From positions 1 through 7,102 of the forward strand of contig CAMUFS010000161.1 of NCBI GenBank assembly GCA_947088195.1: a stretch of 7,102 bases of DNA, read 5' to 3'. Positions 6,601-7,102 of the stretch are shown here, in pieces. The notes under the pieces were generated by a model. That model did not search any database, was not told the DNA's origin, and saw only the letters and a program-made list of their open reading frames with translations. This stretch comes from an uncultured Clostridia bacterium. Its GTDB lineage: Bacteria > Bacillota > Clostridia > Lachnospirales > Lachnospiraceae. The position numbers and the translations under genes are program-made. Position 1 is the stretch's first letter; each line of letters starts with the position of its first letter.

Positions 6601-6794
6601 TGGAACACTCGATTGCCAATGCCAATAATGTCGCTGAAAACACCACTGCGGCTGAATCCCGCATTAGAGACACTGACATGGCAGAGGAATTACAGAATCT
6701 TGCGATAGATAATATACTAATACAGGCAGGAGAAGCCATACTGGCACAGGCAAACAAAAATCCTCAAAATATAATCTCCTTGCTTCAAGCATAA
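3627..6794 (+). CDS. Giant flagellin, 1055 aa
   Basis: This is the filament subunit of the flagellum, exported and polymerised outside the cell. Residues 1-137 are a standard N-terminal D0/D1: MVINHNLIAMNGQRQ, EKLSSGYRINRAADDAAG and LQRINELSIQSANGTYSDAD (87-106). Residues about 947-1055 are the C-terminal D1/D0, including YQNRLEHSIANANN, AAESRIRDTDMAEE and the terminal LAQANKNPQNIISLLQA. Between them lie about 800 residues of acidic, Thr/Asn/Asp/Tyr-rich and probably beta-rich sequence that I cannot assign to a family. Ordinary flagellins are roughly 270-500 residues. Seven cysteines (73, 138, 223, 251, 646, 649, 931) are unusual in flagellin. Base composition shifts within the insert. The start is set by AAAGGGGG 6 nt before the ATG; an ATG at 3609 would add six residues encoded by the ribosome site itself. 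The gene appears monocistronic, with a candidate sigma-28-like promoter and a strong terminator. The flagellin call is certain; the role of the insert is unknown. Confidence 0.97.
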   Translation: MVINHNLIAMNGQRQTKAVTSSKDKRMEKLSSGYRINRAADDAAGLSISEKMRFQIRGLTQGVKNMQEGVNYCKVADGALHEVHGMLQRINELSIQSANGTYSDADRMYIDQEVQQLKEEMDRIFDTTKYNEEFIFKCEDNEIEPPLEPYRLGLSGYPNDLYIYNETYDDATKTATFGGIAYRGKRYEWSSIDPNMYDSTTGTFHAGSYTLKANDGSVLTLVCEEGSKPPEVSREFQVSANGSGIIINNECIPWNQVQTEDGHKITDGGIENKPYYFHYHGITASFTPDAADDLIDVMDKLSNTKWQSTYKLPTEKQALFTDFSKTYTSFKNNDEVKRYLAGVANFADNMYTLRADDTGLWLEQNGTAVANSNKTWTNLGITNWGDQSTDIWSNKTYKYTYDPAPAGSDPISFTFQVVNEISKDSAIDALDGITLPGIQSSVDLDNHAALTINTDPDPKNQYPNVMSGIIDRDTLNLTLGEEYGLGRDYTTLSDTFGSTQLVYDKNTNSFSAVYTNTLDGVTTTKTYNNTTIETNNIINTIKGQIKANMGAYLDVIKARYMAGAASPTETNLAALISPNNITGNGGTTYLEDIVTLDPADINSGKLNSTMNVNRPTSLAGASIDFSGLGTGYQLVDLIGMGFNSTCQTCNNHYSIQFTTPDITQTNWNSTTPNPNDPNQNSYQFSTQRDGLNYTLYIDVSSMEGKINDGVAFTNALFDVIQAAGYDFHFTQYATYNDDAKLYIFDDRPQYVNNGVSTATHATFSPYAYGFNSVTEYNINLYDSNDSTENIRLKYEYDYKDIFAPSNLKFEYEPDPAGKYVKLPDGTYALYDANNPDHANLDRYKIKKVELDTSTGSGLLDDYLDEYIKDHILTETAKASTMDLVSDYAKYNIGNKVNDNKALITEYNTPVQIYKEKVSGVSPDSTGFKIQCSSNTKDSIYIERQNLSVYRMGLKKLSVKSEKLATRAIDMLTGAFVKVNSVRSKFGTYQNRLEHSIANANNVAENTTAAESRIRDTDMAEELQNLAIDNILIQAGEAILAQANKNPQNIISLLQA

Positions 6795-6818
6795 CAATCT
6801 TTGCTTGTCATTTTTCCA

Positions 6819-6897
6819 AAAAAAATAAGAAAGACAAATTTGCTGTTTCCTCACAGAAGCTTTGAAGAAACAGCAAATCAGCCTTCCTTATTTTTTT
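6819..6897. terminator. Long interrupted hairpin, bidirectional terminator after the flagellin gene
   Basis: The outer arms AAAAAAATAAG (6819-6829) and CTTATTTTTTT (6887-6897) pair over 11 bp. After a few mismatched positions, an inner 12-bp stem forms from ATTTGCTGTTTC (6838-6849) and GAAACAGCAAAT (6867-6878) around a 17-nt loop. A-tracts and T-tracts on the outer arms suit termination in both directions. The right arm contains the stop codon and last codons of the leftward gene at the edge. Confidence 0.87.
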
Positions 6898-7100
6898 CTA
6901 CTTTTTACTATTTTTTTCACTTCTTTATCTGGTATTTTAGACTCGCAAATCTTTTGCAATGCTTTACGATAAGTCCCATTATCCATCTTACAGTCCGCTC
7001 CCAGCATATGCCATGTCTCATAGGGAAATATCACAAATGCTTCCGCGGTCGTCCATGCTGCTGCCATCTGCGCATAATACCCCTGTGTATAGCCTCGGTT
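6888..7100 (-). CDS. Hypothetical protein, C-terminal 70 residues only (5' end outside window)
   Basis: This minus-strand frame is open from the window edge to a TAA at 6890-6888, giving 70 residues. I do not recognise the family. The visible part begins NRGYTQGYYAQMAAAW, has an aromatic-rich stretch FVIFPYETWHMLGADCKMD, and ends in a lysine-rich tail (KEVKKIVKSRKK). The other two minus frames here are closed within 25 codons, and codon use looks like real coding sequence. It converges on the flagellin gene, so it need not be functionally linked to it. Two cysteines and no membrane helix are visible. It is likely a soluble protein, with function unknown. Confidence 0.7.
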   Translation of the reverse strand, partial: NRGYTQGYYAQMAAAWTTAEAFVIFPYETWHMLGADCKMDNGTYRKALQKICESKIPDKEVKKIVKSRKK

Positions 7101-7102
7101 AA

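Overview
The window is low-GC Firmicutes DNA carrying a flagellar and chemotaxis locus. The gene content (a sensory methyl-accepting chemotaxis protein, a FlxA-like protein, a stand-alone LytTR regulator and an oversized flagellin), the strong AAGGAGG-type ribosome binding sites and the A/T-rich intergenic DNA fit a motile Clostridia member, most likely a Lachnospiraceae-type gut anaerobe. I cannot name the genus from sequence alone.

Layout: the left end (2-1339, +) is the 3' portion of a chemoreceptor with the tail of a Cache sensor, one membrane segment, a HAMP domain and the signalling coiled coil. It converges on a leftward cluster and shares a symmetric terminator with it (1360-1396). 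The leftward cluster reads, from its 5' end: a FlxA-like coiled-coil protein (3329-2565), a stand-alone LytTR DNA-binding protein (2453-2112) and a 220-residue protein whose C-terminal half resembles the C-terminus of the filament cap FliD (2082-1420). Two sites in this cluster look like promoters. One, ahead of the LytTR gene, has a perfect sigma-28 -10 element (GCCGATAA) with a 20-bp-period direct repeat just upstream of its -35 position. The other, ahead of the FlxA-like gene, has a GCCGAAAT element overlapping a plausible sigma-A promoter.

A divergent intergenic region of about 300 bp (3330-3626) separates this cluster from the rightward flagellin gene (3627-6794). The flagellin has normal N- and C-terminal polymerisation domains, but about 800 residues are inserted between them. 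The total of 1055 aa places it among the giant flagellins. The insert has cysteines, a CxxC motif and a clear base-composition shift. A long interrupted hairpin (6819-6897) ends this gene and also ends a leftward partial gene of unknown function at the right edge (6888-7100).

Interpretation: the FlxA-like, LytTR and FliD-like genes together with the giant flagellin look like a late-class (sigma-28) flagellar filament module. The LytTR protein may tune its own operon, and possibly the flagellin, through the direct repeat. Operon membership, promoter use and the roles of the FliD-like and FlxA-like proteins are inferences. The domain calls for the chemoreceptor, LytTR protein and flagellin ends are strong.
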